From: Amylostereum areolatum | Taxonomy: Eukaryota > Basidiomycota > Agaricomycetes > Russulales > Stereaceae | Length of the DNA: 64,000 bases | NCBI GenBank assembly: GCA_012932865.1 | Contig: SAXG01000018.1 | Location: 1-64,000, forward strand | Direction of reading: 5' to 3' | Shown: positions 1-11,400 of the stretch, piece by piece | How the letters are laid out: each line of letters begins with the position of its first letter | Position numbering within the stretch: position 1 is the first letter of the stretch | The notes under the pieces: model-generated | The model's input: the letters and a program-made list of their open reading frames with translations, nothing else | What the model was told of the DNA's origin: nothing | Databases searched by the model: none | Made by a program: the position numbers and the translations under genes

Positions 1-1091
1 GCGGAGCAAGACAGCACCCTGATCCATCCGGATTTTCGTGCGAAAAACACAAGAGAATCTATTATCTAGCTCACGAGAAGCCCGATACCAATATACAATG
101 TTGATTGGATCTCGACACATCTGGGTATAGAGCATCAAACAGAACGTATCTCTTCCGATGACATAAGGGGATCACCGAGAAGTTCACCGCCGAAAAATTT
201 AGGGCTATTTGTCACAGACCTAGGAGGGGGGATGAAGTAATCTTGGAAACTCTGGCTCAAAAACCACAATCCTAACCTCGATATGGCGAACAGAGACAGC
301 ATCACACTCAACATGTCCAGCGTAACGTGCTCCACTACGAGTACAATGATGACGTCCAAGGAAAGGACAACCCTTTCTAACCATTTCCTAGATAGCCCTC
401 CACCCAGAAGGCAACCATCGCAACAATAGATTTAGTAACAAGAAGATCCCCGGAAGGTTCATTCCCGATCTATTACAAGATCACTGAGATGATCAGAACA
501 TTCTAGGGAAGCTACAGGTATAAATGATACCAGTTTGCAGACAGAAACAACAACGAAACCACATACCTGATAACGGCAAAGAAATCAACTAAGGCACAAA
601 GAATCTCGCAGAAAAAGCGTGCCACTGTCAGAGAAAAGCAGACCTCGTTGAATGATTCTCGCCCAGTTCACACAATATCAGAAGGTATTTCGAAACAATA
701 GCCCGTGCGGAAACGTCTTTCCTAATCATTGGGACTTGGGTTAGTTTCATGCGATCAGTCCTTTGATCCGCAGGCATGGACCAACTCGGAATTGTAAACT
801 TTTATCCACCTGTAAGGTGCCAGAGCCTGCAAACGACTTGGCACAATTTGCTACGTTCTATCCCGCACGAACATCTACGAATAGATACTTCAAACTCACA
901 GACGCAATCCTCACGTAGCATCGCCTCTTTGTATCAGAATCACGCAAGGGATCTCTTCTCGCACCAGTACAGGGACTATCCGCTAGCTCACTCCATCACG
1001 TAACAACAACACTGATCCCCGCCATACCCACCCGATCACCCACTATCTCCCGACTCGCTCATTTGACAACACTTGAAAGGGTAAGATCTTC

Positions 1092-3900
1092 TCAAAGCTC
1101 GATCTCCGATGGGGATGACAACAATGTTATCGAATCAAAGAAGGAGCCAATGGAAAGCTGCGTTTCAAAACAAACACGAGGCCCGTTCGTAACCAATGGG
1201 TAATATCTTCGGACTACCAACTCGCCCGCAACATTCCAAGCAATGGGATGCCACGCACTGTTCCAAGAAGTTAATAGACAAGGAAAGGTAGTGGTCTCCA
1301 TGGACGACATTTGATTCAACTGGAAAACACTCGACCGAATCGCGCGATGACGTAGAAGCTCTTCAAATTCTGGAACGGCAAACATGTTCCTGACCAGAAC
1401 AGTGCTTCTCTTGACACAAAATCATCGTCCCAAGTCCGGCTTGTAATACGCCATATCTGTACTAAGTGTTCTAGCACCACTACTCAAGGACCGTATTGTC
1501 TACTGGACTATTCGCAGTGGCCCTCCACCGTGATCAGTAAAGAAGTTTCAATCACTTCCCTCGGATTTGCGCCAAATCCGTTCTATTGACGCGTCTCATA
1601 TGCAAGACTATTCCCAGATCTGCAGACCCTCTATTCCGCTCACGAAGAGGTACCACATGACTGGAATCTGGACGACCGGCATGTGAACAATACTTTTGCA
1701 AATGTTACCTGAAACACTTGACACAATCTTTCCCACGTCTGATACCGATGCCTGAGAATAACCAATTATAGAAACGTCACACTTCACGACTCCTTGAACA
1801 GTGAGCTCACTACGCACCTCAATATTGAACCAAATGCACCTGTGCGTACGCCTATCATGTCCCTCGCAAACATTAAAGACGCAAAAACGCTAGAGTAGTA
1901 GAGCACGGCGCAACGCTAAGAGATACGTGAAATTCTGAGGAGACAAAACGCCCCTGAATACCTTGCAATCATGTCCCGCACAGAATTAAAGATATCGACA
2001 AGAACTCTTAGGAGTAGTAAAGCCTAGAGCACTGGCGACACTATCTAGAAGAGCAAACTACAAATTGAATCGTGACAGATCATAAGAACCTAGAATATTC
2101 ACAACAGCTAGAACTAATCGACGGTGAGCACAATGGAGCTTGTACCTATCCCGCTTTGATACACCTGGTGCACAAACCAGAAAGTACAAATAAAGCAGAT
2201 GGACTCTCTAGAAGATCAGATCATAGGAAGACATTCCAGACAACGATGACGAATACTAACTCCACCTTCAATATTCAAGGCTAGAGCCACCGGAAGAGGA
2301 ACAGTCGAAGCATCGGAGATAAAGAACTTCTCAAGGACTAAGGAACTTCTCACACCTAGATGATGAATTTGGACAGCACTAGATACGATCAAAAGATCGG
2401 GACCAAACGTACCCTTGCAAAAGGAATCGAAGATTGGAACTTTGAGAACGATTTGATCATCAGAAAAGGAAGATCTACGTACCACAGAATCTCGAACTTC
2501 GTCTATGATCCTAAAATCGCATCATGATCTTCAAACAATTGGACATCCAGGCGAAATGAAAACTCTAGAACTGGATAAAGAAACTTTTGGTGCCAAAGAT
2601 GACTTCCTTTGTAAAAGGCTATGTTCAAGGATGTCCCGTATGCCAGTCAACAAGAATGTCACGCATCGGCAAGAATCCATTACAACCTACGGAAATACCG
2701 GAACGACCATGGGGAAAACAATCACTCAGACTTCATCACAGATCTTCCGATCTCCAATGGATTTGATTCGATCAACGTAGTCGTCGACAGATTCACCAAG
2801 ACCGCAGATATTCACACCGTGCCTAAAGACGATCAACGCAGAAGAAGACAGCCGATCTTTGATTGAACAACGTCTACAGACGATTTGGACTATGAAAAAG
2901 AATGATATCAGACAGAGGTCCTCAATTTGCATCAAAGTATTACCAATCCATTTGCGAAAGCCTTGGAATTATCTCGTCGCTCAGTACAGTCGTACCATCC
3001 CCAAACAGACGGCGAGACAGAAAGAGTGATACAAGAATTAGAACAATATCTTCGAGCATTTTGCAACGGAGATCAAAACAAATTGGGCAAAACTTTTACC
3101 AAAAGCAGAATTCGCACGCAACATACGACAACATTCAGCTACAAAAGCTTCCCCATTTGAACTCCTACATGGATACCCAACCGTTTTCAACCCAACAGTA
3201 CCAACCGATCCGCGAATACCGACAGCCAAGAAGAAGAATAAAGAACTTTAAGGACACGTGGGACAACACAGAAGCAAGTCTGGAAATAGCTGCTAAATTG
3301 ATGAAAATGCAGCATGATCAAACGTTCACACTACGAGATCAACTCAAACAGGGCGACCAGTATGGTTAGATGGAAAAAATCTTAACACGGTATACCCGAA
3401 ACCAGCTAGAACCGAAACGGTTCGGCCCATTCAAAATTGAAAAGGTTATAGGACCAGTAACCTATCGCTTGGAACTACCAAAGAAATGGAAAATACATCC
3501 AGTATTTCACGCGACGCTGTTATTCCGTTCAAAGAAAGAAACATATGGCGAAGCTTATGAAAAACCACCCTCCGGAACTAGTAAACGACGAAGAACTCTA
3601 TGAACTAGAAACAATAATAGCCTCAAAACTAGACAAACGGTATTCCGAACCATTACATTACTTCGTAAAATGGAAAGGCTACCCAGACTCCGGTAACACA
3701 TGGAACCAGCATCTAATCTCGAAGGATCATCAAAAGCTGTGATTGCAGAGTTCCACCGGATAACCTGAAGGCCACCGAGGTTGCTACCACAGCCAATCAA
3801 GAGATACAACGCAGAATTACTGATCCTGACGAGATCACTGTAAGCAGCAACGAGCGAAGGCCAGCAGACGAAAGAAACGCAAGACGAAAGTAAAACACTG
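1092..3900 (+). pseudogene. T1 pol remnant (RT, RNase H, integrase, chromodomain)
   Basis: Translation in shifting frames gives the RT core LDLRWG at about 1096, the catalytic motif MDDI at 1300-1311 followed at once by a TGA, the RNase H piece TDHKNLEY at about 2072, a damaged HHCC finger near 2520-2660 (GHPGE), the integrase core SDRGPQFASKYY near 2905 and HPQTDGETERVIQE near 2997, the GPF/Y module RFGPFKIEKV at about 3420, and a chromodomain YFVKWKGYPDSGNTW at about 3658. There are many stops and frame changes, so no product is expected. The chromodomain after integrase places it in the chromovirus branch of Ty3/gypsy. Confidence 0.85.
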
Positions 3901-3989
3901 TGAAACTCAACACCATTCAGGCGAATGCACACTGCCAACAAGGAGGGGATAAAACCCTATGGGTTCAACGGGACAGATCCAATATCCAC

Positions 3990-5760
3990 ACCCCAAACGC
4001 AGCCAACACTTCCCCTACCAATCCAATCGTCAACCCAGCAATGTCGACCGCCTCCGCCTCGTCTGCAACAAAGTACACACACACATCAGCAGGAAAACCC
4101 TCTGCGAGACTGCTTCATCGCTCGATCGTCGCAGCGATTCTTCGCAATTAAGCCCAGTACCTCCTCCGTCTAGGTCAGGACCAGACGGAAGAACAAGGGG
4201 TGAAGCCGCTTAGAAGCACACAGAAGAAACCCTGACTGAAGCACCCGATTCCTCACAGGTGCTAATGCAATCCCCGTGGCCCAGAGCGACGGAAGTCCAG
4301 ATGCCCGATTCCCGTACTAGAAAGTCATTAGCCCACATGATAGCCGGAGTAGCGCTCGAGCAGGCCAGAGAACGGATCGACGACCTCAGGAGGGAGTCGG
4401 CCGATGTCCAGAACATCTTGGAGAATCACATCAAGATGCTCAACGAGAACTCCTTCAGCTAGACTCGAGGTACCTAACGCTCTCGACCGGATGAGGAACG
4501 GGAGGTCAAATCTTCTTCGACGATTCCGGAGATAGCGCAGCGGCTATACTCAACGTCGCAGAACTCCAAAGATTCCTCACTGAAGTCGGACACAGGGTCA
4601 ACTGGGCTCAATTGGGAAAGACACACCTTCCGGGCCGCCTACGAAGGAGAAATCCTCCGAAGGCGAATGGAAACTACCGGAGTTCCCCATATGTCACCAC
4701 GCGCATGGCCCCGACATCGACCTCATCTTCCATGGATATCACATCTCCCCGGGCTATACTATTTGACCCGATCCCATCCAATCCACCCTCGCCAGAACCC
4801 CGTCCCTTCCTAACGCCCCTCCGAGACCCGTCACCGCTCCCACACCCCCCGGTCCCTACCCATCCCCGAACTCATCCAAACTAACCCCATCCAGCCTCCC
4901 GTCGCTGGAAACTGCGTACCCAGAAAGCACACCGCCGGACAGCCCCTGGTTTTCCGAGCCTAGACAGCCAGCCGGAAGACCCCCACGGAAAGTCCGCGAC
5001 AAGTAACCTAGGACATCTCCTCCGCTGTCAGTGGTGCCTAGACCACCAACTCCATTCCCAGTTTCTGCTGACGACACTCCCATGCCGTGGCACGGAGGTC
5101 CCCCTGCTTTATCCCTCGTTTCCTACGCCTGCACCCCAACACGTAGAGATCCCATCGCCCAAGATCCCCAAATCACCCCACATCGACGTAAACATGATTC
5201 TGGTCGACCCCGACGGAAGACCACTCAAGCGAACCAGAGACGCCGGACTCCCCGATGCATCGGGCGATGAAGAACGTCGACAAACTGCAGGAGATAATGA
5301 ACGAATGATGGAGACCCCGCGCTCGCTGGAGACAAAAGCACAAGTCAACGGACGAGTCGGAAAGTTCGGCGGAAGAATCGGACAGTTCGACGGACAACAA
5401 GACGGAGGAAGTAGCCGAGAATCCCTCGGACCAATGGAGCAACGAGCCGACCACATGGACGCAAGAGAGAAGTGGGACGCGATTCCCATGAAGCCGCGGA
5501 AACATGCTGGAATGCGGCGAGCGAGGCCATCTCGCCGAGATTGTCCCGTCGCAAGAACGATCCCCCTCACTTCCCCCAATCACGGTCTTACTACCCTCTC
5601 AGTCACGGACTCCTCTTCTCACTCACGCCCGAGCCATCCGGATATCAGTTATGGTCAGGAACACTGATGTCCCACCCCACCTCCGACATACCGACGCTAC
5701 CGCCCGCCGCCCACAGGCAGCATTCTGGGATTCCTCACGCGACGTGAGAACCTGACGCAC
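3990..5760 (+). pseudogene. Gag-like remnant with broken CCHC knuckle
   Basis: A patchwork of frames gives a coiled-coil-like segment (ALEQARERIDDLRRESADVQ, about 4345-4410), proline-rich linkers, an acidic Ser/Glu-rich stretch near 5340-5440, and a zinc-knuckle remnant at 5505-5547: codons for C-W, C-G-E-R-G-H-L-A and C-P are present but two single-base deletions (after 5510 and at 5540) throw it out of frame. This order (coiled coil, acidic linker, CCHC) is that of a retrotransposon Gag nucleocapsid. It lies downstream of the T1 chromodomain, so it belongs either to a second element joined here or to an unusual gene order. Confidence 0.5.
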
Positions 5761-5994
5761 AAGCCGCCCAACACGCCACCGAACAGTGGCTGTACTAGGA
5801 GGACGCGGCACGCCGCACTCAGCAGGAACCCCCTTCGCGCTTCAAACCACTCTTGGCGCGTCGACGACTCTTCTGGAAAGAAGAAGACTGGGACCTGCAG
5901 GAAGCAGAGGAATCGAAGGATCACTGGCCGGAGGAACCTTGGTAAGCGCACGGACGAACTGTTACCCATCATATGCACTCGGACTTTCTCGTTC

Positions 5995-6021
5995 TCATCA
6001 TCATCATCATCATCATCATCA
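5995..6021. repeat. (TCA)9 microsatellite
   Basis: Nine uninterrupted TCA units (27 bp) in the poorly coding part of T1. Confidence 0.95.
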
Positions 6022-6350
6022 CGTTTTGCATTCATCGTTACGACACTTCTCGGACTGATCACGGACTGCGCCCTCATTCGCACGCATATTTTCCTCGGAC
6101 TTCTCTACTGTACAGATTCCTATCGCTATGAGGAAGGCAAAGTGCTTAGTATTCTCCCTGCGACGCGCTGGACGCGTCGCTTATTTACGACTAGTATCTG
6201 ATTATGTACGAATTCTCACTTACGATTAACGGCAATGATTACATCACTGCCCCCCCCCGCATCGCAAGGATAAAAGGGAAAGCCACAAAGACGACCACAT
6301 CCTCAGACATCGTCTAAAACAACCAACTCACACCACCCAAAACCACCAAC

Positions 6351-6734
6351 ATGTCTTCTACTCTCACCTCCTCCTCGCGCAACCTCTCCACCACCGACCA
6401 CACTCCTCCTACCACCCCTCCTCCCTCGCCCGTCCTCTCGCACACTCCCACGCCCGACCCACAAGACGAAGAACTCCTTCACCATCTCAAGAGAGTTACG
6501 GAACTCCTAAGCCATCCGGACGTCGCTCGCGCCATGAAGAGGCCGAGAAGCCTTGACGAAGAAGCCATGCGGGAGTCAAAGGGAAGATGCGGCATCAAAG
6601 GGCTCTTCCGGAAACACGGGCCCCGGTTCAGAAGCCCGGACCACGGGACAATGGCCAGGATAGGACATCGGTTAGGGTCTCCCATGATAGACGGGGAGGA
6701 CATCAAAGTAGTGGAGGCGTTGCTACAGCGGTAG
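6351..6734 (+). CDS. Small ORF of unknown function in T1 3' region
   Basis: An intact 127-codon ORF with an ATG in a good context (CCAACATGTC). A possible TATA box (GGATAAAAGGG) lies at about 6268-6278, some 80 bp upstream. The N-terminal third is Ser/Thr/Pro-rich; the rest is charged (DEELLHHLKRVTELLSHPDV, then Arg/Lys-rich with GIKGLFRKHGPRFR). No known domain is recognised. It sits between the gag-like remnant and the T1 LTR, so it may be a third element ORF or a captured host fragment. Intactness in a region otherwise full of stops is its best support. Confidence 0.4.
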   Translation: MSSTLTSSSRNLSTTDHTPPTTPPPSPVLSHTPTPDPQDEELLHHLKRVTELLSHPDVARAMKRPRSLDEEAMRESKGRCGIKGLFRKHGPRFRSPDHGTMARIGHRLGSPMIDGEDIKVVEALLQR

Positions 6735-6807
6735 AATAGAATTCTATCGCTTGATTCCGGATAAGAATAAAAGGAGTGAACATCAAAACAAAAAACTTAG
6801 AAGCGTG

Positions 6808-6960
6808 ATGCAGCCCACACAATCACCCGATCTTACGATCTTCACCACAACCACCCCTCGTTGGCTCATCATCGTCCTAAGCGTCATCGTAGGACTCACG
6901 ATCCTCACCCTTCTTGCGTCAACCATCTTCCTTCAGCGATGGCGTCGAGCGAGCGATTAA
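6808..6960 (+). CDS. Small putative single-pass membrane peptide
   Basis: A 50-residue ORF with one obvious hydrophobic segment (RWLIIVLSVIVGLTILTLLA and following) followed by a basic tail (QRWRRASD). That pattern fits a single transmembrane helix with a cytoplasmic positive end. It lies 73 bp after the 6351-6734 ORF and about 65 bp before the polypurine tract. An env-like remnant is conceivable but there is no signal peptide, cysteine pattern or fusion motif to support it. Chance ORFs of this size are common, so confidence is low. Confidence 0.3.
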   Translation: MQPTQSPDLTIFTTTTPRWLIIVLSVIVGLTILTLLASTIFLQRWRRASD

Positions 6961-7037
6961 CAACCCGTTCAAGACATCCCTATGGAAGAAATACGATTCA
7001 TGAATCTACGGGACGTAGATTCTAGAGAGGGGGCTAG

Positions 7038-7379
7038 TGTTACAATTCGATCAAGGTACTCCATTTCCTGTTGCCTTATTAGGAAGAACATCGCTAAACA
7101 ACGGATTACGACTGTGCCCCAGCTCGTAACCGTCCTGACGACGCAGCCACGACTGTGCCACAGCTCGTAGCCGTCTCAACAACGCAGCCACGACTGTGCC
7201 CCAGTCGTGTCCCCGTAGATACTTGATGCGACCGTTACCAAATGTACATATGTTTACTCGACCTCCTTTCTTATAAAAGGAGGCTCAAAGAACGAGCCAT
7301 TCCCCAGCTCGTTCTCTTTGTAAATACAGGACTGTTCTAACTAGAACCTCCTCTTAAGACTACTAAAGAGAATCTAACA
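7038..7379 (+). repeat. T1 3' LTR
   Basis: 342 bp bounded by TGTTA and TAACA (5-bp perfect terminal inverted repeat). Directly upstream is a purine tract (AGAGAGGGGG, about 7024-7033), as expected for second-strand priming. A TATA box (TTATAAAAGG) lies at 7271-7280. Its partner LTR is outside the window, so the TSD (3' side CAAAC) cannot be verified. Confidence 0.8.
7109..7214. repeat. 41-bp tandem repeat in T1 LTR (2.6 copies)
   Basis: Units start at 7109, 7150 and 7191, each opening with CGACTGTGCC; units one and two differ at a few positions and unit three is partial. It sits about 60 bp upstream of the LTR TATA box, where transcriptional enhancer repeats are often found in LTRs. Confidence 0.85.
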
Positions 7380-7900
7380 CAAACTAAGTCGAAAGCTCGC
7401 CTAAGTCTTCCATGAAGACTTACTGCTTCGCTTACCGACCTTAACCTTCGTATAAACCGAGACGTCTGGATCACCTGATCCCACTTCTCACACGTAAGAG
7501 TACTGTAGCCTGAGCCGCTTGTCACGTGATAAGGACCGTCCTTAACAGTCTCTTCGTTCAAGGGTCACGAGCCCAAGAACTTCTTGGGTCACTTTCCCTT
7601 TGTCGCTTTTACTAGCCTCCTACACCGTTAGGTGCACCTTCAGCTGTCACGTCTGGGTTCTTGTGGTGTTCGAGGGGCCCTGAGTACGTGTAAGATAATG
7701 CGGTTACGTCAAGCCGCCAGCTGCTGATGCGTGCGCACGGCCACAGAATCGGGGTGACTAGTCGCGTACGCTGGGGGTAATGATCCGAGGCGGCGATACA
7801 AAGTAAGGGTTAGTAGCACGGAGAAGCGTCTACTACGGACACGACATGCTACGCTACGATGGTCGTCGGGTAGTGCGATGGTAAGTAGATCTCGACCTTA
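7380..7900 (-). mobile_element. T2 leader fragment
   Basis: Read on the minus strand this resembles the T7 region just after its 5' LTR (27670-28060): same order of GACAG..GAAGGTGCACC, GTAGGA..GAGTAAAAGCG and CTTGGGCTCGTG blocks. It is the untranslated leader of a T7-like element, cut at 7380 by T1. No complete ORF remains. Confidence 0.75.
7889..7898 (-). promoter_or_regulatory. T2 self-complementary primer site
   Basis: Minus-strand AGGTCGAGAT lies 2 nt inside the LTR end. It is the exact complement of ATCTCGACCT at 8000-8009, about 36 nt after the start of the LTR TATA box, which is the predicted transcript 5' end. Confidence 0.7.
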
Positions 7901-8074
7901 TGTCAGAAACGGCCTTAGTGACGAGCACTAGGCGACGACGTGTGACACAGGATAGTGAGGTGAGGAGGAACGAGGAGGATAAGGTCTGTAGTATTGACTA
8001 GGTCGAGATGAGGAATATGTACAGGAGGAATGGAGCCCTTATATACTACGAGGCGGAGTCACTTAGTAAGCTAC
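7901..8074 (-). repeat. T2 5' LTR, inner part
   Basis: Minus-strand reading contains GTATATAAGGGC (near 8034-8046) and ends TTTCTGACA. It is the continuation of 15166-15383, split by insertion of T3 with duplication of GCTAC (8070-8074 and 15166-15170). Confidence 0.8.
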
Positions 8075-8446
8075 TGTTAGGGATCGGTCCAGCGACTGGC
8101 AGATCACCCAAGTCACCCAAAGAGAGAGGGAAAGGAGGATGGATTGGCAGGAGAGGGTCCAAGTCCAGGCGTAGGGCCGAAGCAGTACGTGGGGAACGAA
8201 GAGGACGATCTAAGGAAAAGGGACGCAGAGGAGAGCCTTATATATGTACAGGATCAATGATGCGAGAATGGTGCGAACGGGAGAGAACAATAAGGAAAAG
8301 GAAGGGGGAGGATGTGGTCTGGAGCGATGATGTCATAGATGGAAAGATAAGAGGAGTCAGGCTGACGACGTCATGTGATGGGAAATGTAATCATGTGACT
8401 GAATGCGATGCAACGAAAAGGGAAAGGATTGAGGCGATCCGTGACA
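8075..8446 (-). repeat. T3 3' LTR
   Basis: 372 bp; on the minus strand it begins TGTCACGG and ends CCTAACA. The pol frame runs through the polypurine tract into it and stops at 8391. Confidence 0.95.
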
Positions 8447-11400
8447 TTACCCCCTCTTTAAGGCGTGCTTTTGCCGGGAGCGCAAGTTCATCGTCCATCG
8501 TGGATGCAAGAAATTCGGCCTGGGTCAGACCCAATGATTTTAGTGATCGCGGGGCATTGGGACGAAGGCGGTGGAACTCAGCAATAGCATCCTTGGCATG
8601 CGTTAATGCAGAGGCCGGTCTCCATTCGTTCTCAGAGTCGGGGTATCCAAGCCATTTGACGAGGTATTCAATGCCGCATTTGTTGCATGTGAGTCGTGAG
8701 TCGAGGATGGCTTCAATCTCGTACTCCTTGTCTTCATCAATCAGTTCTGGAGGTGGTTGAGTGAAGTTGGGGCCATGGGCATCCGTCTCTTTGTACGCTG
8801 AGAGAAGCGAGGCGTGGAAGACAGGGTGGATATGCCATTTAGGGGGGAGTTGAAGGCGGTAAGTCACTGGTCCGAGGACGTCAGTGATGGTGAATGGGCT
8901 GTGTCGTTTTGCTGCGAGCTTAGCTTTTGGATGTGTGGTCTTCAGGTTCTTACCATCCAGCCAGACTTTGTCGCCAACTTCAAAATGCACTCCTTCCTGT
9001 GTCGAGTCGCCATTGTAGCGCTTCATCAGGTTGCGTGCCGTTTCAAGACTGGCCTGCGATTCCTTGCGTATTTCTTCAAAGTGCTGGAAGCATTCTTCGA
9101 CGGCAAGGTTCTTGGAGATGGGGTTGACAGAGGGGATCATTATTGGTAAGAAACCGTAAAGCAGCTCGAATGGGGCGCAACCTGTAGCTGAATAGACACG
9201 AATGTTGTGTGAAAATTCGACGAAGGGAAGGTACTTCACCTAGTCGTCCTGCTGATAGTTGCAGAATGCCCGAAGGTACTGCTCGAACTCTTGGTTTGCC
9301 CGTTCGCTTTCACCATCCATTTGAGGGTGGTACGCTGTGCTCATCGAAGCCTTGATTCCGAGTTTGGCACAAGTCTCCTGCATAACCTTGCTTGCATACT
9401 GTGGGCCGCGGTTGGAGATCATCTGTTTCCACAGCCCATAGTGTCGCCACACGCGGTCCAGCAAGATGTCGACGGTGCCATTGCTGTCGATTTTTTTGGT
9501 GCACGGTGCAATGCAGATGGCCTTGGAGAGGCGGTCTACAATCATGCAGATAGCATCGTATCCATCCGAGGGAGGCAGATCAGTGACAAAGTCGGTTGTG
9601 ATCACCTCGAATGGGTGTTCTGGGACGGCATTAGGGATCATGTCGACATGGGGGTGCTGGGGACGGTTCTTGGTCGCTTGGCAAACAGCGCATCCTTCAA
9701 CATAGTCGCGTACAAAGACCAACATCCTTGGCCACCAGTATTCTCGGCTGAGGAGTTCATACGTCTTGTGGCGACCTGGATGTCCTGCCATTGGTGAGTC
9801 GTGGAATGACCTGACAATGTCACGATGTAGCTCGATGTCTGCAGGTACATAGACCTTCCCTCTGAACAGAATCATCCCGTCTTCCAGGTTCCATTCTTGA
9901 AGGTCCTTAACAAGCGATCGTGGCCCGTTGCGAAGGATAGCGTCCATGGCTTGTACAACTTCAGCGTCTTTGGTGCGCGCATCTCGGATGCATCGGCGTA
10001 GGTCAGTGTCACCTATGGTGGTTACAGTGCGCGACCGAGTGGCACGGATACGGAAGTACTTGGGATCTAGGAGGACATGTTCTTTGTTGTCGTTCTCGAC
10101 CCCCTCTTTAAGGTCAGGGTGTCTGGACAATGGATCTGGTCAATGGTGAAGGCCCAGCTTGTGCGTTAGTGTGAAATTGAAACACGTGAGGAATAACGCC
10201 CAGCGGGCCTGTCGACGACTTAGCTTTTGTGCTTCCTTGAAGTACTCCAGGTTCTTGTGGTCTGTCCAAATCTCGACTGGATGAGTTGCGCCTTCCAGAT
10301 AGTGCCGCCAAGCTTCAAGTGCCCAAATGATTGCCAGCAGTTCCTTGTCGTAGATGTCGTAGTTGCGTTCCGGTTCAGTAAGCGACTTGGACAGGTAGGC
10401 AACAGGATGAAGGTGACCATCTTGGCCGCGTTGCGAGAGGATGCCTCCGGTTGCGAAGTCTGAGGCATCGACTTCTACCAAGTACGGTTTCGACGGGTCA
10501 GGGAGAATCAGGACAGGGGATGAGGTGAACGCAGCTTTGAGGGCAGTGAAGGTGTCTTGACACTCTGCAGTCCAGTTCCATGGATGGTCCTTTTTGGTCA
10601 GTTCAAACAGGGGGCGTGCAACCTTGGAGAAGCCCTTGATGAAGCGACGGTAGAAGTTTCCAAACCCGAGGAATGACTGGACATCCTTGACGTTACGAGG
10701 GGTGGGCCACTCCGTAATGCCTGCTACCTTGACAGGGTCCATAGCAATCTGGTCGTGCGAGATAATCAAGCCAAGGTACTCAACAGAATCCTGTTCGAAG
10801 ACACATTTCTCTGGCTTGAGGAAGAGGTCATTGTCCTTCAGGCGTTGCAGCACCTGGGTCATCAGTTCACGGTGTTCTTCGAGTGTCTCTGTGAAGACAA
10901 GGATGTCGTCCATGTAAATGACGACCTTGCCACCGTCGATGAGATCCTTGAAAAGTTCATTCATCATTGCCTAGAATGTTGCAGGAGAATTCATAAGGCC
11001 AAAGAACATCACCAGAGGTTCGTACAGCCCGCGGTTCGTTTTGAAAGCGGCCTTCCACTCGTCTCCTTCCTTGATACGGACGTTGTTGTATCCCCAGTGG
11101 ACGTCCATCTTGGAGAAGACCTTGGCACCCTTGAGTTTGTCGACAAGCTCGGAGATGAGTGGGAGCGGGTATTTGTTCTTGACAGTGCCTTTATTCAACG
11201 CTCGATAGTCCTGTACAGGACAAAGCTTCCCATCCTTTTTCTTGACAAAGAAGAAGGGACTCGCCATGGATGATTTCGACGGGCGAATGTAGCCCTTCTT
11301 GACGTGTTCATCGAGGAAGCTGTCCAGCTCTTGCTGCTTGGATGGGGTCAAAGGATACACCTTGCAAGCCCTCGGTTGGAAGTCTGGCTTCAGGTCAATA

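Larger units (their letters stand above)
1..7379 (+). mobile_element. T1: decayed Ty3/gypsy element, 3' part
   Basis: The stretch holds recognisable but badly mutated pol pieces in canonical order (reverse transcriptase, RNase H, integrase, chromodomain, 1.09-3.76 kb), then about 3.2 kb with gag-like and small ORFs, and a TGTTA...TAACA LTR at 7038-7379. The 5' LTR and protease region lie before the window or are unrecognisable. Positions 1-1090 contain only short ORFs and nothing I can assign. It abuts the T2 leader at 7380, so T1 probably inserted into T2. Order gag-after-pol is odd; two merged elements are an alternative. Confidence 0.75.

Noticed and set aside
6808..6960. Envelope gene of T1
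   Set aside because: Only one hydrophobic helix; no signal peptide, cysteines or fusion peptide. Kept only as a small membrane-type ORF.
7109..7214. CRISPR-like array
   Set aside because: Head-to-tail units without spacers inside a eukaryotic LTR.
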